Origin: Candidatus Melainabacteria bacterium
GTDB taxonomy: Bacteria > Actinomycetota > Actinomycetes > Mycobacteriales > Pseudonocardiaceae
Direction: 5' to 3'
DNA length: 6,383 nucleotides
Assembly (NCBI GenBank): GCA_903970565.1
Contig: CAJCJE010000031.1
Coordinates: 1 to 6,383 of the forward strand
Shown here one piece after another: positions 6,179-6,383 of the stretch. The notes beneath the pieces are model-generated. The model was not told where the DNA came from. It did not search any database and worked only from the letters and a program-made list of their open reading frames with translations. Numbering within the stretch: the stretch's first letter is position 1; each line of letters starts with the position of its first letter. Both the position numbers and the translations under genes were made by a program.

Positions 6179-6383
6179 ATGGTCGACATGCTCAACGTCA
6201 TGCAGCCGGCACTGGGCGAGCAGGAACTCGCCGCGGTGCGCGACGTGTTCGCCAGTAACTGGATCGGTCGCGGTGCCAAGGCGCAGGAGTTCGAGGCCGG
6301 TTTCGCCGCGCACATCGGCGTCGACAACAACCTGGTCACCTCCACCAACTCCTGCACCGAGGCGACCTTCATCGCGATGGACC
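6179..6383 (+). CDS. DegT/DnrJ/EryC1 family PLP-dependent aminotransferase (partial, 5' end only)
   Basis: Only 68 codons are visible before the window ends. They match the family N-terminus: QPALGEQELAAVRDVF (9-24), then SNWIGRG (26-32) where family members have a G/N-W-hydrophobic-x-x-G turn, EFEAGFAAHIGV (37-48), and VTSTNSCTEA (53-62), whose Ser-Cys-Thr segment corresponds to the loop binding the PLP phosphate. These enzymes transfer an amino group, usually from glutamate or glutamine, onto keto-sugar nucleotides or ketocyclitols during amino-sugar or aminocyclitol biosynthesis. A few members are dehydratases, and the deciding catalytic Lys/His lies beyond the window. Full length is normally about 370-400 residues. 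It follows the MFS gene on the same strand after a 105-bp spacer containing a strong hairpin. Confidence 0.88.
   Translation, partial: MVDMLNVMQPALGEQELAAVRDVFASNWIGRGAKAQEFEAGFAAHIGVDNNLVTSTNSCTEATFIAMD

Noticed and set aside
1..6383. CRISPR arrays, tRNA/rRNA genes, insertion sequences, TTA (bldA-type) codons
   Set aside because: No regularly spaced repeats, tRNA-like folds or transposase frames were seen, and I found no in-frame TTA codon while reading the genes by eye; a computed check would be firmer.

Overview
The window is high-GC DNA with strong third-position G/C bias, GGAGG-type ribosome binding sites and long shadow frames. This points to an actinomycete (a Streptomyces- or Pseudonocardiales-like genome); the genus cannot be told from the sequence. 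The gene set suggests an accessory, secondary-metabolite or glycan/sugar-nucleotide region rather than a housekeeping locus. It contains a nucleotide-sugar dehydrogenase, a Nudix hydrolase, an alpha/beta hydrolase, a flavin-dependent monooxygenase of the acyl-CoA dehydrogenase fold, a 14-TM drug exporter and a DegT/DnrJ/EryC1 aminotransferase.

Layout. 1-1077 (minus strand, 3' end off the window): a UDP-glucose/GDP-mannose dehydrogenase family enzyme. 1078-1307: a divergent upstream region. 1308-1874 (plus): a Nudix hydrolase with a degenerate Nudix box. 1875-1915: a perfect 18-bp hairpin that should terminate both convergent genes. 1919-2758 (minus): an alpha/beta hydrolase. 2759-3122: a 364-bp divergent control region with three copies of an ATCCTC...GGTCGG element and a 15-bp palindrome. 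3123-4304 (plus): the flavin monooxygenase. 4305-4465: a 161-bp gap with small dyads. 4466-6073 (plus): a DHA2-type MFS exporter. 6074-6178: a spacer holding a long terminator-like hairpin. 6179 to the window end (plus): the first 68 codons of a PLP-dependent sugar aminotransferase.

How they may work together (inference). The two edge genes are sugar-nucleotide tailoring enzymes: C6 oxidation to a uronate, and transamination of a keto sugar. The monooxygenase fold is shared by aromatic hydroxylases (HpaH, HsaA) and by amino-sugar N-oxygenases (nitrososynthases such as DnmZ, KijD3 and ORF36). A pathway making an oxidised amino sugar and exporting the product through the MFS pump is therefore plausible but unproven. 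No scaffold enzyme (PKS, NRPS), glycosyltransferase, regulator or flavin reductase lies inside the window, so the product cannot be named. All six genes belong to known superfamilies. The least explained parts are the control DNA at 2759-2970 and the hairpin just before the aminotransferase.
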